A stretch of DNA of 64,000 bases, taken from assembly GCF_001509795.1 (NCBI RefSeq), contig NZ_LLZN01000102.1, positions 110,151-174,150 on the forward strand, read 5' to 3'. Position numbers and translations under genes: made by a program. Origin of the DNA: Streptomyces sp. NRRL WC-3605. GTDB taxonomy: Bacteria > Actinomycetota > Actinomycetes > Streptomycetales > Streptomycetaceae. Below are positions 23,787-32,899 of the stretch, in pieces. Positions within the stretch are counted from its first letter, which is position 1. Each line of letters starts with the position of its first letter. The notes under the pieces are model-generated. The model saw only the letters and a list, made by a program, of their open reading frames with translations, did not search any database and was not told where the DNA came from.

Positions 23787-24275
23787 ATGGACGACACGTG
23801 GCGCGAGGACAGGATCGGCAGTGCCTTGCGGGGGCGGAACCCCACCGTGCTGCGCCGGCTGGACGCCGGGTTCGCGGTGATCGGGGACACGCAGTTCCTC
23901 CCCGGCTACTGCGTGCTCCTGTCGGACGACCCGACGGCCCAGCGGCTGTCCGACCTCCCGCGGGACAGACGGCTGGCCTTCCTTTCCGACATGGACCGGC
24001 TCGGCGAGGCCGTCGAACGCGCCTGCGGAATGCTGGACCCCGGCTTCCGCCGGGTGAACCTCGAGATCCTGGGCAACACCGACCCCTTCCTGCACGCGCA
24101 CGTGTGGCCCCGCTACGACTGGGAGCCGGACGAGCTGGTGGGGGTGCCGGTGTGGCTGTACCCGCGCGGCTCCTGGAGCGACCCGGAGCACGCCCTCGGC
24201 CCGCGCCACGGCCCCCTGCGCGACGCGATCGGCGCGGAGCTCGACCGCCGGGCGGTCACCGGATCACCGCGCTGA
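23787..24275 (+). CDS. HIT-like (Ap4A hydrolase-like) protein
   Basis: 162 residues. The HIT signature appears as NTDPFLHAHVWPRY (about 92-105), with His-x-His but Trp-Pro-Arg where the third His is usual. The upstream pattern IGDTQFLPGYCVLLSDDP fits the HIT fold as well. HIT proteins bind nucleotides at this loop; the altered triad suggests changed or lost hydrolase activity. ATG 23787 lies 45 bases after the MFS stop with no strong ribosome-binding site. Confidence 0.75.
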   Translation: MDDTWREDRIGSALRGRNPTVLRRLDAGFAVIGDTQFLPGYCVLLSDDPTAQRLSDLPRDRRLAFLSDMDRLGEAVERACGMLDPGFRRVNLEILGNTDPFLHAHVWPRYDWEPDELVGVPVWLYPRGSWSDPEHALGPRHGPLRDAIGAELDRRAVTGSPR

Positions 24276-24356
24276 CCCGCGCGGACGGCCGCCGGACGCG
24301 CCGCCGCGTGGAATGCTGAGGCCGGCACGGCCTGGAACCGAGAGGTGGAGGACGCG

Positions 24357-25046
24357 ATGGACTGGGCCCGGTTCGCGCAGCAGATGGCGTCGATGGCACG
24401 CGATCTGCTGGCGCAGGAGTCGGTCGACGCGACCCTGGAACGGATCACGCACTCCGCCACCGAGCTGGTGGAGGGCTGCGACTCCGCGGGGATCCTGGTG
24501 CTGCACGGCGACAAGGTCCAGACGCTGGCCCCCACCGACGACCTCGTCGTGGCGAGCGACCGGATCCAGGCGGAGCTGAGGGAGGGCCCCTGCTTCGACG
24601 CCGCACGCGCCCGTACCGGTGAACGGCTCTACCGTATCCACGACTTCACCACGGACACCGGCCGCTGGCCCCGCTTCGCGTCCCGCGCCGTGGAGATCGG
24701 CGTGGGCAGCATGATGGGCTTCCTGCTCTACACCGAGGACGAGGATCTCGGCGCCCTGAACCTCTACTCCAGCGAGCCGGGCGCCTTCACCGAGGCGAGC
24801 GAGCTCGCCGGGTGGCTGCTCGCCTCCCACGCCGCGATCGCCTTCTCCAGCGCCCGCACCCACGCCCAGATGGCGGAAGCCGTCGCCACCCGCCATGTGA
24901 TCGGCGAGGCCATGGGCCTCCTCATGGGCCGTCACGGACTGGACGAGACGCGGGCCTTCGACGTCCTGCGCCGCTACTCGCAGGAGAACAACGTCAAACT
25001 CCGCGAGGTCGCCCGGCTGGTCTGCGAGAAGGGCGCCCTGACCTGA
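24357..25046 (+). CDS. GAF-ANTAR regulatory protein
   Basis: 229 residues. Residues about 15-155 form a GAF domain ([50 protein letters not shown]), and about 165-228 an ANTAR domain ([32 protein letters not shown]). ANTAR binds RNA hairpins and stops premature termination; GAF likely controls dimer state. A GGTGGAGG ribosome-binding site precedes ATG 24357. It is a single-gene unit. Confidence 0.88.
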   Translation: MDWARFAQQMASMARDLLAQESVDATLERITHSATELVEGCDSAGILVLHGDKVQTLAPTDDLVVASDRIQAELREGPCFDAARARTGERLYRIHDFTTDTGRWPRFASRAVEIGVGSMMGFLLYTEDEDLGALNLYSSEPGAFTEASELAGWLLASHAAIAFSSARTHAQMAEAVATRHVIGEAMGLLMGRHGLDETRAFDVLRRYSQENNVKLREVARLVCEKGALT

Positions 25047-25155
25047 GGGGCGGGCCCCTGTGCGGAGGGCGGCCCGCACTCTAGACCACCGCCCTCCCGC
25101 CACGCCCGGGGGGCCGTGTTCGACGTCGCCGAGCCGGGAGTGGAGAATCGGGGCC

Positions 25156-25650
25156 ATGAGCGAGAACGTCTTTTTCCAGATCTCGGCCGACGGCGAGGAC
25201 CTCGGCCGCATCGTCTTCCGGCTCTTCGACGACGTCGTGCCGAAGACCGCGCGCAACTTCCGTGAGCTGGCTACCGGCCAGAACGGCTACGGCTACAACG
25301 GCGCGCCGTTCCACCGGGTCATCCCCGAGTTCATGCTGCAGGGCGGCGACTTCACCAACGGCAACGGCACCGGCGGCAAGAGCATCTACGGCGAGAAGTT
25401 CGCCGACGAGAACTTCCAGCTGAAGCACGACCGTCCGTACCTGCTGAGCATGGCGAACGCCGGACCGAACACCAACGGTTCCCAGTTCTTCATCACCACG
25501 GTCGTCACGCCGTGGCTGGACGGCAAGCACGTCGTCTTCGGCGAGGTCGTCGAGGGCCAGGACGTCGTCAAGGCGGTCGAGGCCCTGGGCAGCCGCTCGG
25601 GCACGACGGCCAAGAAGATCGTCATCACGGACTCCGGCATCGCCGCCTGA
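25156..25650 (+). CDS. Cyclophilin-type peptidyl-prolyl cis-trans isomerase
   Basis: 164 residues, the normal length for a cytoplasmic cyclophilin. Catalytic-site motifs [20 protein letters not shown] (with the active Arg) and [17 protein letters not shown] are intact, as is the Trp-containing [15 protein letters not shown]. No signal peptide, so it acts in the cytoplasm on prolyl bonds during folding. ATG 25156, with a hairpin terminator 19 bases after the stop. Confidence 0.95.
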   Translation: MSENVFFQISADGEDLGRIVFRLFDDVVPKTARNFRELATGQNGYGYNGAPFHRVIPEFMLQGGDFTNGNGTGGKSIYGEKFADENFQLKHDRPYLLSMANAGPNTNGSQFFITTVVTPWLDGKHVVFGEVVEGQDVVKAVEALGSRSGTTAKKIVITDSGIAA

Positions 25651-25668
25651 CCTACGGACGGCACAGGA

Positions 25669-25697
25669 CGGCCCGGCGTGGGATCCACGCCGGGCCG
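25669..25697 (+). terminator. 13-bp hairpin after the cyclophilin gene
   Basis: CGGCCCGGCGTGG pairs with CCACGCCGGGCCG around a 3-nt loop, 19 bases past the stop at 25650. It lies between convergent genes and may serve both. Confidence 0.8.
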
Positions 25698-25714
25698 TTC
25701 GCGTCACCGGGGCG

Positions 25715-26149
25715 TCAGGCGTCGCCGGCCCCCTCGAAGGTGCCGCCGCCCGCGGCCGGGCCCAGCCGCCGGTACGCCGCGCGCGCGTAGCGCACCCTCG
25801 CCAGCACCGTGCCCACGAGCGCGGCGGTGAGCAGACACGCGAGCCAGAACGCGTCACGGGACCCGGCCCAGGTCAGCGTGCCCTCGGGCGGCACACCGAA
25901 GGCGTTGAGGAAGAGCCAGCACAGGACGGCCGTCCCCGGGGCCGCGCTGAAGCGGGCGCCCAGCCCCAGGAACGCGGCCAGCAGCGACAGCGCGGTCAGC
26001 GCCAGGAAGGGCCGGTCCGGGCCGACGACGGCGTTGACGAAGGCCACGAGGGTCAGTGCCCCGCCGAACGCCCCGGCCCACACCAGGCGCGTGGGCACGG
26101 GCTGAGGGACGGGCCTGGCGCCATTGCCGAGGGACACCCACTCGATCAC
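25715..26149 (-). CDS. Small four-span membrane protein (DUF4118-like)
   Basis: 144 residues with about four membrane segments (LVWAGAFGGALTLVAFVNAVV, FLALTALSLLAAFLGLGARF, AVLCWLFLNAFGVPPEG, FWLACLLTAALVGTVLARV). The arrangement and the LFLNAFGVPPEGT turn resemble the DUF4118 membrane module found in KdpD-like sensors, but with no kinase attached. GTG 26149 is chosen because GGAAGGAAG lies 8 bases upstream. Function unknown. Confidence 0.75.
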   Translation of the reverse strand: MIEWVSLGNGARPVPQPVPTRLVWAGAFGGALTLVAFVNAVVGPDRPFLALTALSLLAAFLGLGARFSAAPGTAVLCWLFLNAFGVPPEGTLTWAGSRDAFWLACLLTAALVGTVLARVRYARAAYRRLGPAAGGGTFEGAGDA

Positions 26150-26389
26150 TGCGGTGCTTCCTTCCGGTCCGCCCCCGCCGCCCGGCGGGAGGAGAGCGTC
26201 CCGGTCGCCACGGCGCATGAAACTGAACCCTGATTGTCTCACTGGGCCCTGTGCGGCCTCCGCGCCCGGTTCCCGGGGTCCGCTCGTAGGGTGGCACCGG
26301 CCGTGCGCCGGGGAAACAGCCGTTCCGGCCAGTCGTGCGGCCCCTCCCCCGGCCATGTCCCGTCCACGTCGCCCTCCCCGTCCCGCGGA

Positions 26390-26686
26390 TCAGCCGGGTG
26401 GACGGCCGTCGCGGCGCCCGCCGCGGGTGCGCTGGGGGTCGCAGCGCTCCACGGCGATGCCGGTGAGCACCAGGCCCGCGGCGATGACCAGCCCGTCGGC
26501 CACGGCGATGCCGGTCCCGAGGGTGGTGAGGCCGACCGCCAGCAGCCACCGGGCGCGGGTGCGGCGGTACTCCTGGGGGCGGGCGGGGCGGCCCGCGCGG
26601 AACCGCCGGACGAAGCGGGGATCGTCCCGCAGGAGGCGGGTCTCCAGCGCGACCAGGCGGTCGTCGTCGGACGAGGACGAGGGCAT
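26390..26686 (-). CDS. DUF3040 domain membrane protein
   Basis: 98 residues. The N-terminal cytoplasmic helix (DDDRLVALETRLLRDDPRFVRRFRAG) is the DUF3040 hallmark in actinobacteria, followed by two hydrophobic segments (about 47-82). ATG 26686 has GGAAGGAGGAG just upstream. Proteins of this family are small membrane proteins of unknown role. Confidence 0.85.
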   Translation of the reverse strand: MPSSSSDDDRLVALETRLLRDDPRFVRRFRAGRPARPQEYRRTRARWLLAVGLTTLGTGIAVADGLVIAAGLVLTGIAVERCDPQRTRGGRRDGRPPG

Positions 26687-26957
26687 GGCTCCTCCTTCCC
26701 GGAGCGCGTCGCCGCGCCTGGAGCCGTTCCGATCGAGGGGGGGTACCGACAGTCGAACCCGCGCGGTCGCGCCCCCGCCATCGGTCCCCGCACCCATGTT
26801 TCCCGGGGCGCGACACCCACAAGCGCGGGACTTGGGACCTGCACGAACCCCTCGCACACACGGCGCCGGGCGGCGGCCCCGGCGGGGTGTCCCCCACCGG
26901 AACCGCCGCACGGGGCCGTTCATCGTTCGCGCGCTGCCGGCAGTCGCCGCGCAGGGC

Positions 26958-28202
26958 TCACACAGATCCGGCCGGACCGCTCTGGACCGTCTGCGCGGAC
27001 TCCTCGGGAAGCCGTTCCTCCGCCGGAGGCGGCGTGGTGCCGCCCCGGCGGCGGGCGAACCAGGCCGCGGCGGGCTCGGTGTAACGGGCGGTCAGGGGGC
27101 CCACGACGACCAGGATGAGGACGTAGGCCGTGGCCAGCGGGCCGAGCGAGGGCTCGATGCCGGCGGTGACGGCGAGTCCGGCGATGACGATGGAGAACTC
27201 GCCTCGGGCGACGAGCGTGCCGCCCGCGCGCCAGCGGCCCTTGACCCCGACCTCGGCGCGCTTGGCCGCCCAGTAGCCGGTGGCGATCTTCGTGGCGGTC
27301 GTGACGACGGCCAGCGCGAGGGCCGGCAGCAGCACGGGCGGGATGCTCGCCGGGTCGGTGTGCAGTCCGAAGAAGACGAAGAACACCGCGGCGAACAGGT
27401 CCCGCAGCGGCGCGAGCAGGTTGTGTGCGCCCTCGGCGACCTCACCGGACAGGGCGATGCCGACGAGGAAGGCGCCGACGGCCGCGGAGACCTGCAACTG
27501 CTGGGCGATGCCCGCGACCAGCAGGGTCAGGCCGAGCACGACCAGGAGCAGCTTCTCGGGGTCGTCGCTGGAGACGAAGCGCGAGATGTGCCGTCCGTAG
27601 CGCACGGCCAGGACCAGGACGAGCCCGGCCACACCGAGCGCGATGGCCAGGGTGAGGCTGCCCGCCGCGATGCCGGCCCCGGCCAGCAGGGCGGTGAGGA
27701 TCGGCAGGTAGACGGCCATGGACAGGTCCTCGAGGACCAGGATGCTCAGGATGACCGGGGTCTCGCGGTTGCCGAGCCGCCCCAGGTCGCCGAGGACCTT
27801 CGCGATGACGCCCGACGACGAGATCCAGGTGACGCCGGCCAGGACGACGGCGGCGACCGGGCCCCAGCCCAGCAGCAGCGCCATGGCGGCGCCCGGCAGG
27901 GCGTTCAGGGTGGCGTCGACGAGACCCGCCGGGTACTGCGTCTTGAGGTTGGAGACGAGGTCGCTGGCCGTGTACTCCAGGCCGAGCATCAGCAGCAGCA
28001 GGATGACGCCGATCTCGGCGCCGATCGCCACGAACTCCTCACTGGTGCCGAGCGGCAGCAGCCCGCCCTCGCCGAAGGCGAGACCGGCGAGCAGGTAGAG
28101 GGGGATCGGCGAGAACTGCAGGCGTCCGGCCAGCCGGCCGAGCAGGCCCAGGCCGAGGATGATGGCGCCGAACTCGATGAGGAAGACTGCGGAGGAGTGC
28201 AT
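26958..28202 (-). CDS. CPA2-family cation:proton antiporter
   Basis: 414 residues with about 12 membrane spans. Motifs typical of the KefB/KhtU group are present: LLLLMLGLEYTASDL (span 3), ITWISSSGVIAKVL-like WISSSGVIAKVLGDLGRL, ILVLEDLSMAVYLP (conserved Asp pair region) and AVGAFLVGIALSG. Likely exchanges K+ (or Na+) for H+. It lies four bases after the RCK_C gene, so both form a KhtTU-like pair. Confidence 0.88.
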   Translation of the reverse strand: MHSSAVFLIEFGAIILGLGLLGRLAGRLQFSPIPLYLLAGLAFGEGGLLPLGTSEEFVAIGAEIGVILLLLMLGLEYTASDLVSNLKTQYPAGLVDATLNALPGAAMALLLGWGPVAAVVLAGVTWISSSGVIAKVLGDLGRLGNRETPVILSILVLEDLSMAVYLPILTALLAGAGIAAGSLTLAIALGVAGLVLVLAVRYGRHISRFVSSDDPEKLLLVVLGLTLLVAGIAQQLQVSAAVGAFLVGIALSGEVAEGAHNLLAPLRDLFAAVFFVFFGLHTDPASIPPVLLPALALAVVTTATKIATGYWAAKRAEVGVKGRWRAGGTLVARGEFSIVIAGLAVTAGIEPSLGPLATAYVLILVVVGPLTARYTEPAAAWFARRRGGTTPPPAEERLPEESAQTVQSGPAGSV

Positions 28203-28206
28203 CGAA

Positions 28207-28692
28207 TCACTCCCGCCCGAGTATCGCGGCGGCCGCCTCCACGCCCTCGCGGGTGCCGATGACGATCAGGATGTCTCCCCCGGCCAGCCGGAAGTCCGGC
28301 GTCGGCGAGGGGATCGCCTGGGCGCGCCGCAGGACGGCGACGAGCGAGGCCCCGGTCTCGGTGCGCATCTTCGTGTCGCCGAGGACGCGCCCGTTCCAGT
28401 ACGAGGTGCTGGACAGCTCGATGCGCTCGGCGACCAGACCCAGGTCGGTCGTCGACAGCAGGTTCGGGCTGTGGTGGGAGGGGGCCAGCGCGTCGATCAG
28501 CGAGGCGGTCTCCGGTTCGGTCAGGTGCAGCGACTGGGCGCACGCGTCGGGGTCGTCGGCCCGGTAGACGTTCACCGTCCTGGTGCCGTCCCGGTGGGCG
28601 ATCACCGACAGATGGCGGTGCTCCCGTGTGGTGAGGTCGTACTGGACACCGATCCCCGGCAAGGGCGTGGTGCTCATCCGCGGAGCAGGCAC
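28207..28692 (-). CDS. TrkA-C (RCK_C) regulatory subunit of the antiporter
   Basis: 161 residues. The N-terminal half matches the KhtT/AmhM type (PLPGIGVQYDLTTREHRHLSV), and the C-terminal half is an RCK_C domain (GASLVAVLRRAQAIPSPTPD, LAGGDILIVIGTREGVEAA). Such subunits gate the antiporter in response to pH or nucleotides such as c-di-AMP. GTG 28692 is preferred because GGAGGGGAGGGG lies directly upstream; ATG 28677 is the alternative. Confidence 0.87.
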   Translation of the reverse strand: MPAPRMSTTPLPGIGVQYDLTTREHRHLSVIAHRDGTRTVNVYRADDPDACAQSLHLTEPETASLIDALAPSHHSPNLLSTTDLGLVAERIELSSTSYWNGRVLGDTKMRTETGASLVAVLRRAQAIPSPTPDFRLAGGDILIVIGTREGVEAAAAILGRE

Positions 28693-28947
28693 AACCCCTC
28701 CCCTCCATGTTCGTTCGCGATTGTGGTGCGGGCACGGCGCGTCGGCCCGGTGGCCCACCGTGCGGGGCTCATCGTGCCAGGTGAGCGGGAGCGGGCGACA
28801 TGGGTGTCAGCACGGATGGACGGAGGGTGGCGCCGGCGGTGAGAATGCGCGCGGGGCAGTGTGCCCCTTCACAGGCCGGGCCCCTGTCGGGTCCTCCGGC
28901 GCCACGGGAGACAGTGGAGGTGAGCATCGGCGGGAAGGGCGGCGATC

Positions 28948-29919
28948 ATGACGTTGTACTGGCGGATCTTCCTCCTCGACGCGGCGGTGCTGCTCGCCGC
29001 GGTCCTGCTGCTCCTGGGGCCGGTCACCGTGTCCACCCCGGTGCTGCTCGGCGAGGCGCTGGTCCTGCTGACGGGACTCGCCGTGATGCTGGTCGCCAAC
29101 GCCGTCCTGCTGCGCTTCGGGCTCGCCCCGCTGGCCCGGCTGACCCGCGCCATGGCCACCGCCGACCTGCTGCGCCCCGGCAGCCGTACGAACGTCACCG
29201 GGCCCGGTGAGATGGCCGAGCTGACCAACACGTTCAACGCGATGCTCGCCCGTCTGGAGGCCGAGCGGGCCACCAGCACCGGCCGGGTGCTGTCCGCGCA
29301 GGAGGCCGAGCGGCACCGTCTCGCGCAGGAGCTGCACGACGAGGTCGGCCAGACCCTCACCGCGGTCCTGCTCCAGCTCAAGCACGCCGCCGACCGGGCG
29401 CCCGAGACGGTGCGCGCCGATCTGCGCCAGGCGCAGGAGACCACCCGCGCGGGCCTGGAGGAGATCCGCCGCATCGCCCGCCGGCTGCGCCCCGGCGTCC
29501 TGGAGGAGCTGGGGCTGCACAGCGCCCTGCGGGCCCTGACGAACGAGTTCACCACCTCCCGGCTGAGCGCCACGACGCACATCGCGCCCGGGGTGCCCGC
29601 CCTGGACCCGGCGACCGAACTCGTCCTGTACCGCGTCGCGCAGGAAGGGCTCACCAACACCGCCCGGCACGCCCGTGCCACCCGGGTCGAGGCGCACCTG
29701 CGCCCCGAGGCCGACGGCCGGGTGACCCTGCTGGTCCGCGACGACGGCCGCGGGATCGGGTCGGCACCGGAGGGCGCCGGCCTCAGCGGCATGCGGGAGC
29801 GGGCCCTGCTGGTCGGCGCCGAGCTCACCGTCGGCCCCGGCCCGCGCGGCGGGACCGAGATCCGCCTGTGCGTCGACGGCAGTCCGTCCGGCCCCCGTCC
29901 CCAGGAGAACGCACGATGA
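28948..29919 (+). CDS. NarL/DesK-type sensor histidine kinase
   Basis: 323 residues. Two N-terminal membrane spans (about 8-27 and 33-57) with almost no external loop, a HAMP domain (about 58-110), a HisKA_3 dimerisation domain with phospho-accepting His near 130 (RHRLAQELHDEVGQ), and a HATPase domain (VAQEGLTNTARHA N-box, DDGRGIG G-box). The near-absent sensor loop suggests sensing inside the membrane. Its TGA overlaps the response regulator ATG, so the pair is coupled. Confidence 0.92.
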   Translation: MTLYWRIFLLDAAVLLAAVLLLLGPVTVSTPVLLGEALVLLTGLAVMLVANAVLLRFGLAPLARLTRAMATADLLRPGSRTNVTGPGEMAELTNTFNAMLARLEAERATSTGRVLSAQEAERHRLAQELHDEVGQTLTAVLLQLKHAADRAPETVRADLRQAQETTRAGLEEIRRIARRLRPGVLEELGLHSALRALTNEFTTSRLSATTHIAPGVPALDPATELVLYRVAQEGLTNTARHARATRVEAHLRPEADGRVTLLVRDDGRGIGSAPEGAGLSGMRERALLVGAELTVGPGPRGGTEIRLCVDGSPSGPRPQENAR

Positions 29920-30575
29920 CCGCACCCGCCCGCATCCTGCTCGCCGACGACCACGCCCTGGTGCGTCGCGGAGTGCGGCTGATCCTCGACGCCGAGCCCG
30001 ATCTGACGGTCGTGGCCGAGGCCGCCGACGGCGCGGAGGCCGTCGAGCGGGCCCGGGAGCTGGGCGACGGCGTCGACCTGGCCATCCTCGACATCGCCAT
30101 GCCCCGGCAGACCGGGCTCCAGGCGGCGCGCGAGCTGTCCCGCGTCCAGCCCGGCCTGCGCACACTGATGCTGACGATGTACGACAACGAGCAGTACTTC
30201 TTCGAGGCGCTCAAGGCGGGCGCCTCCGGGTACGTCCCGAAGTCCGTCGCCGACCGGGACCTGGTGGAGGCGTGCCGCGCGGCGCTGCGCGACGAGCCGT
30301 TCATCTACCCGGGTGCCGAGTCGGCGCTGATCCGCACCTATCTGGACCGCATCCGCTCCGGTGACCGGCTGCCGGCGCGCCCGATCACGGAGCGGGAGGA
30401 GGAGATCCTGAAGCTCGTCGCCGAGGGGCACTCCTCGAAGGAGATCGCGCGGCTCCTGGTGATCAGCGTCAAGACGGTGGAGCGGCACCGGGCCAACCTG
30501 CTGCAGAAGCTGGGGCTTCGGGACCGGCTGGAGCTGACGCGCTACGCCATCCGCGTCGGCCTCATCGAGCCCTGA
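29916..30575 (+). CDS. NarL/FixJ-family response regulator
   Basis: 219 residues. Receiver domain with acidic pocket LLADDHALVRRG (about 8-19), phospho-acceptor Asp near 59 (LAILDIAMP) and Lys near 109 (GYVPKS). C-terminal LuxR-type helix-turn-helix (ITEREEEILKLVAEGHSSKEIA, VKTVERHRANLLQKLG). ATG overlaps the kinase stop by four bases. Partner of the adjacent kinase; targets unknown, but the SigB-type locus starts directly downstream. Confidence 0.92.
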   Translation: MTAPARILLADDHALVRRGVRLILDAEPDLTVVAEAADGAEAVERARELGDGVDLAILDIAMPRQTGLQAARELSRVQPGLRTLMLTMYDNEQYFFEALKAGASGYVPKSVADRDLVEACRAALRDEPFIYPGAESALIRTYLDRIRSGDRLPARPITEREEEILKLVAEGHSSKEIARLLVISVKTVERHRANLLQKLGLRDRLELTRYAIRVGLIEP

Positions 30576-30628
30576 CGCCGGCCCGGCGCGTGCCCGCGCG
30601 TCGAAACGTGTTCGTACTGTGTACGGCC

Positions 30629-30653
30629 GTGTACTCTCGCGCGCTTCGGGTAC
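30629..30653 (+). promoter_or_regulatory. SigB-like promoter before the first MarR gene
   Basis: GTGT (30629-30632), 15-nt spacer, GGGTAC (30648-30653). This matches the Streptomyces SigB/SigF-group pattern GNNT-N14-16-GGGTA[CT]. It lies 41 bases upstream of the MarR start at 30694. Confidence 0.6.
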
Positions 30654-30693
30654 GCCCCTTTGCACTGATGAAGTCCAGGCAGGATGACGGACC

Positions 30694-31149
30694 ATGCCCC
30701 CCGAACAGGATTCCCCCCTCCCCTCCGGCGCGGTCGGACGCGAGACCGTCGAGGCCGTGGAGGGACTGGTGACGTTGTGGTTCTCGGCGGTCGCGGATGT
30801 GAATCCACGGCTGTCGCCGCGTCAGGTACGGGCGCTGAGAGCCGTACGGGGCCGCCCCGAGCTCAACGTGACCGCGCTGGCCGGCCATCTGCGCATCGGC
30901 CTGCCCACGGCGAGCCGGCTGTGCGACCGGCTGGAGGCCGCGGGGCTGCTGCGGCGCTGTGTGCAGCCGGACAACCGGCGTGAGGTGCGGCTGGAGACCA
31001 CCGCCCAGGGCGACCGGTTCCTGGCGGAGCTGACCCGGGTGCTGTCGGTGCGGCTGACGGCCGCGTTCGACGGGGTCGCGGCCGCTCAACGCCTCGGACT
31101 CGAAGGGGTGTTGCGGTCCCTGGACCACGACGGCTTCGACACGGTGTGA
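30694..31149 (+). CDS. MarR-family regulator 1
   Basis: 151 residues with a winged helix-turn-helix (LSPRQVRALRAV, NVTALAGHLRIGLPTASRLCDRLEAAGLL, wing NRREVRLETTAQG). The DNA-reading part is very like the second MarR protein at 37115-37594 (both have TASRLCDRLxA/STSRLCDRLQA and FLAELxR), so they are paralogues. It is preceded by a SigB-like promoter and converges on the RsbU-like gene. Probably modulates this stress locus. Confidence 0.85.
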   Translation: MPPEQDSPLPSGAVGRETVEAVEGLVTLWFSAVADVNPRLSPRQVRALRAVRGRPELNVTALAGHLRIGLPTASRLCDRLEAAGLLRRCVQPDNRREVRLETTAQGDRFLAELTRVLSVRLTAAFDGVAAAQRLGLEGVLRSLDHDGFDTV

Positions 31150-31168
31150 GGGCGGGCCGCGCGCGGCC

Positions 31169-32899
31169 TCAGGCCGGGCGCTCGTCGCCGTGCACATGGC
31201 ACAGCAGCAGGCAGACGTCGTCGTCGTGTTCGGAGTCGTGCAGCAGCGGGTGCAGCAGCCGGTCCGCGGATCCTTCGAGGTCCTGGCCGAGTTCGTCGGC
31301 GCGGAACGTGGCCAGCGCCTCGGTGAGCCGCCGGATGCCGGGGTCGATGCCCTGGGCCCGGCGCTCCACCAGTCCGTCGGTGTAGAGGGCCAGCGTGGAG
31401 CCGGGGGCCAGCGGCGCCGTGTGGTCGGCGATGCGCTGCTGCAGGGGGATGCCGAGCATCGCGCCCGGTTTGGCGTCCAGGGTCAGCACCTCGCCGTCGG
31501 GGGCGCGCAGCACCGGCGGCGGGTGCCCGGCGGCGGCCCAGGTGAGGGTGTCGTCGTGCGGGTGGAAGCGGGCGATGACGGCGGTGGCGTACAGGTCCAT
31601 GCGCAGCCGGTGCAGGAACTCGTGCAGCCGGGTGAGGAGTTGGCCGGGGCTGCTGCCGTCGACGGCGTAGGCGCGCAGGGCGGTGCGCAGCTGGCTCATC
31701 ATCACCGCCGCGTGCAGTCCGTGCCCGGTGACGTCGCCGACGACGGTGATGAGGCTGCCGTCGGGCTGGCGGAAGGCGTCGTACCAGTCGCCGCCGATGT
31801 TGAGACCGCGGGTGGCGGGGAGGTAGCGGGCCGCCAGGGTCAGGCCGGGGGTGCTGGGCAGGTCGGTGAGCAGGGCTCGCTGCAGGGTCTCGGCGATGTC
31901 CCGGTTGTGCTCGAATCTGCGGGCGTTCTCCAGGGCGATGCTGGCGCGGCGGGTCAGTTCGATGAGCATGACGGCGTCGTCGGCGTCCCAGCCCTCGTCG
32001 GGCGCGGTGAGCGTGAGGACGCCCTGCGGGGCCCGGCGGGTCAGCAGGGGGATGCAGAGCAGGGGCCGGCCCGGGTCGAGCGCGGAGGGCGGCTGGTCGT
32101 CCACGCCGGGCAGGCCGCCGGGGTGGTCGGCGGCGTACTGGGGGCGTCCGCGGCGGGCGGCGAGGACCGCCGCGGCGGGGTGGGAGGCGCCGCGCTCGGG
32201 GGCGCCCTCCGTGCCGTCGAAGAGCCAGACGTCGACGGTGCGGGCGTAGCGCGGGACGAGCAGGGCCGGCAGCAGCCGCACGATGGCCTCGTGGTTCAGG
32301 GACGCGGTCAGGGCGGCGCTGGCGTCGGCGAGGAAGGTCAGCCGCCCGCGGGCCGCCTCCGCTTCCCGGCGGGCCTTCTGCTCGGCGTCGAAGAGCCGGC
32401 GCTGGGCCTGGTTGGCGGCGTCGAGTTCCGCGTGCAGGGCGAGGACGCCCTGGTTGGTCTGGTGCAGTTCCTCCCGGTGGAAGGCGACGAGGGCCTCCTG
32501 CTCGTCGAGCCGTTCCAGCAGCAGGGCGGTGTCCTCGTCGGCGCCGAACAGGGCCTCGGCCAGGGCGGCCGGGTCGTCGCCGTCGTGGTCGCCGTCGGAT
32601 AGGTCCACGTCCTCGGCGCAGGAGATCGCCGTGCGCCAGGGCCGGCGGGTGTCCTGCGGGCGGCGCCCCTCGGCCTCCACCTCGATGACGAACTCGCCGC
32701 CGCCGGGCGTCGGGGTGGCCGTCACGCCGACGCGCCAGGCGCCGCCCTTGGTGAGGCACTGGCGCAGATGCGCGGTGAACGCCGTGACCATGCGGGTGCG
32801 TTCGACCGTGCTGATCCCGCACGCGGCCGCCAGCCGCGCCGCGGCGATGCGGACCCGCGCGGCGTCGGTGACGGTGCGGACGGACCAGGTTCGGATCAT
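31169..32899 (-). CDS. RsbU-like PP2C phosphatase with GAF domain
   Basis: 576 residues. A short N-terminal HATPase-like remnant (about 1-80) is followed by a coiled coil (LLERLDEQEALVAFHREELHQT... to 185), a GAF domain (about 195-345) and a PP2C/SpoIIE phosphatase domain (about 365-570) with metal-binding motifs NIGGDWYDAF, VGDVTGHG and TLALYTDGLVERR. PP2C enzymes of this kind dephosphorylate RsbV-type STAS proteins to free sigma. ATG 32899 overlaps the upstream stop (ATGA); last gene of the rsb operon. Confidence 0.88.
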   Translation of the reverse strand: MIRTWSVRTVTDAARVRIAAARLAAACGISTVERTRMVTAFTAHLRQCLTKGGAWRVGVTATPTPGGGEFVIEVEAEGRRPQDTRRPWRTAISCAEDVDLSDGDHDGDDPAALAEALFGADEDTALLLERLDEQEALVAFHREELHQTNQGVLALHAELDAANQAQRRLFDAEQKARREAEAARGRLTFLADASAALTASLNHEAIVRLLPALLVPRYARTVDVWLFDGTEGAPERGASHPAAAVLAARRGRPQYAADHPGGLPGVDDQPPSALDPGRPLLCIPLLTRRAPQGVLTLTAPDEGWDADDAVMLIELTRRASIALENARRFEHNRDIAETLQRALLTDLPSTPGLTLAARYLPATRGLNIGGDWYDAFRQPDGSLITVVGDVTGHGLHAAVMMSQLRTALRAYAVDGSSPGQLLTRLHEFLHRLRMDLYATAVIARFHPHDDTLTWAAAGHPPPVLRAPDGEVLTLDAKPGAMLGIPLQQRIADHTAPLAPGSTLALYTDGLVERRAQGIDPGIRRLTEALATFRADELGQDLEGSADRLLHPLLHDSEHDDDVCLLLCHVHGDERPA

